This document shows positions 10,127-10,630 of a stretch of DNA of 10,630 nucleotides, in pieces. The DNA lies in assembly GCA_035291025.1 (NCBI GenBank), contig DATDTB010000040.1:1-10630 (forward strand). The letters are read 5' to 3'. The notes beneath the pieces are model-generated. The model made no database searches and was not told the origin of the DNA. It saw only the letters and a list, made by a program, of their open reading frames with translations. The stretch is from DATDTB01 sp035291025 (GTDB lineage Archaea > Iainarchaeota > Iainarchaeia > JAFGOX01 > DATDTB01). A program made the position numbers and the translations under genes. Position 1 is the stretch's first letter. The number at the start of each line of letters is the position of its first letter.

Positions 10127-10630
10127 TCACTCGAACCTTACCTCGAACCTGTCGCCGTCGAACACTGGCGCGTTCCTGTACAAGTTGGACTCGACGCCGT
10201 TGACTTTGAAGACCACTTTACCGGGCAACCCCGTGTTTTCGCAGACGTCGCCGTTTTTCTTGTCCCACAACTCCGTCGAGGAAAACTTGACGCCGATGTT
10301 GTCAAAGAACGAGCCGAGCTTTGAGGGGTCGCTGACGTTCAAGCGCCCTTCCTGGTGAATGTAGTGCTCTGGCTCGTTGTGTATGTGCAGCAAACCCGAA
10401 CCCAAGTGGCTCTGCCCCGGCGGCGGGTACGGCAGGTTCTTTACTTCGCCGCAAATAACAACCACGCCCTGGCTTGCGGCAAGCGCCTTGGCGGGCTTTT
10501 AGGAGTCCTCGACCAAGTAAGAATGCCAGTGGACCGTTTGAAAGTTCGCGGCTCCCGTGGGCGTGAAAGTCCCGGAATTGGGGTCGGCTTTCGGTGTGCT
10601 GGCGGAAGAAAAGACGCTGAACAGCCAGTA
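10127..10630 (-). pseudogene. His-rich extracytoplasmic protein with in-frame TAA (partial)
   Basis: A single reading frame runs from the window edge to the TGA at 10127-10129 but is broken by a TAA at 10499-10501. The upstream 43 codons end a likely membrane anchor and contain HWHSYL. After the TAA come 124 codons with VVVICGEV, LLHIHNEPEHYIHQEG and SKLGSFFDNIGVKFSST, then VVFKVNGVESN...DGDRFEVRFE. HxH plus HIH...HYIH suggests a metal site on the outer side. Small archaeal proteins with a similar HxH, a His-rich HIH-type segment and G-x-FF-x-x-x-G-x-x-F-x-S-T run are familiar to me as uncharacterised. The downstream part has only a GTG (10465) and no ribosome binding site, so it is unlikely to be translated alone. 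Premature stop, a 45-48 base insertion or a sequence error are all possible. Confidence 0.5.

Noticed and set aside
10499..10501. Recoding of the in-frame stop as an amino acid
   Set aside because: The codon is TAA. Pyrrolysine uses TAG and selenocysteine uses TGA, and no insertion element is visible.
1..10630. CRISPR array or insertion sequence
   Set aside because: No regularly spaced repeats and no transposase or terminal inverted repeats with target duplication were seen on reading both strands.

Overview
The window reads as archaeal DNA. TATA/BRE-like promoters stand about 25-30 bases before starts or before short leaders, several transcripts look leaderless, Shine-Dalgarno sites are of the GGTG/GGAGG type, and the tRNA lacks an encoded CCA. 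Many very small genes and several membrane-anchored extracytoplasmic proteins suggest a small-genome, DPANN-like archaeon. That placement is inference and no lineage marker is present.

Layout. 1-1889 (minus) is an ordinary chromosomal block: the start of a CoA-binding-type protein, an HAD phosphatase, an MscS-type channel and a 67-residue zinc-binding protein. 1990-2740 (plus) is a VapBC-type toxin-antitoxin pair with a 41-codon tail ORF. About 2926-5128 is a visibly AT-richer islet. It runs between a 12-base copy of the tRNA-Cys 3' end and the intact tRNA-Cys gene. It carries a three-gene operon for a caspase/CHAT-like protein with two small partners, a membrane-anchored HNH nuclease, a 47-residue basic protein and a possible small structured RNA. 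Direct repeat, tRNA target and composition together suggest a small integrated element without its own integrase.

5351-10630 is GC-richer and devoted to redox and metal chemistry outside the membrane. It holds a lipoprotein cupredoxin with a complete CuA motif, a His-rich membrane protein with three thioredoxin-like repeats, two secreted-side membrane proteins that both end in QVGGC (one with a CC...CGC-x-HH metal-type motif), a CcdA-type transmembrane thiol reductase, a TlpA-type thioredoxin lacking the usual cis-proline, and a His-rich protein cut by an in-frame TAA at the window edge.

How the genes may work together (inference): CcdA passes electrons out through the membrane, the TlpA-like protein takes them, and the cysteine-rich and copper-site proteins are the likely clients. 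TTACA...TGTAA-type inverted repeats at three promoters of this cluster suggest one shared regulator. No cytochrome oxidase catalytic subunit is seen, so the terminal use of the CuA protein is open.
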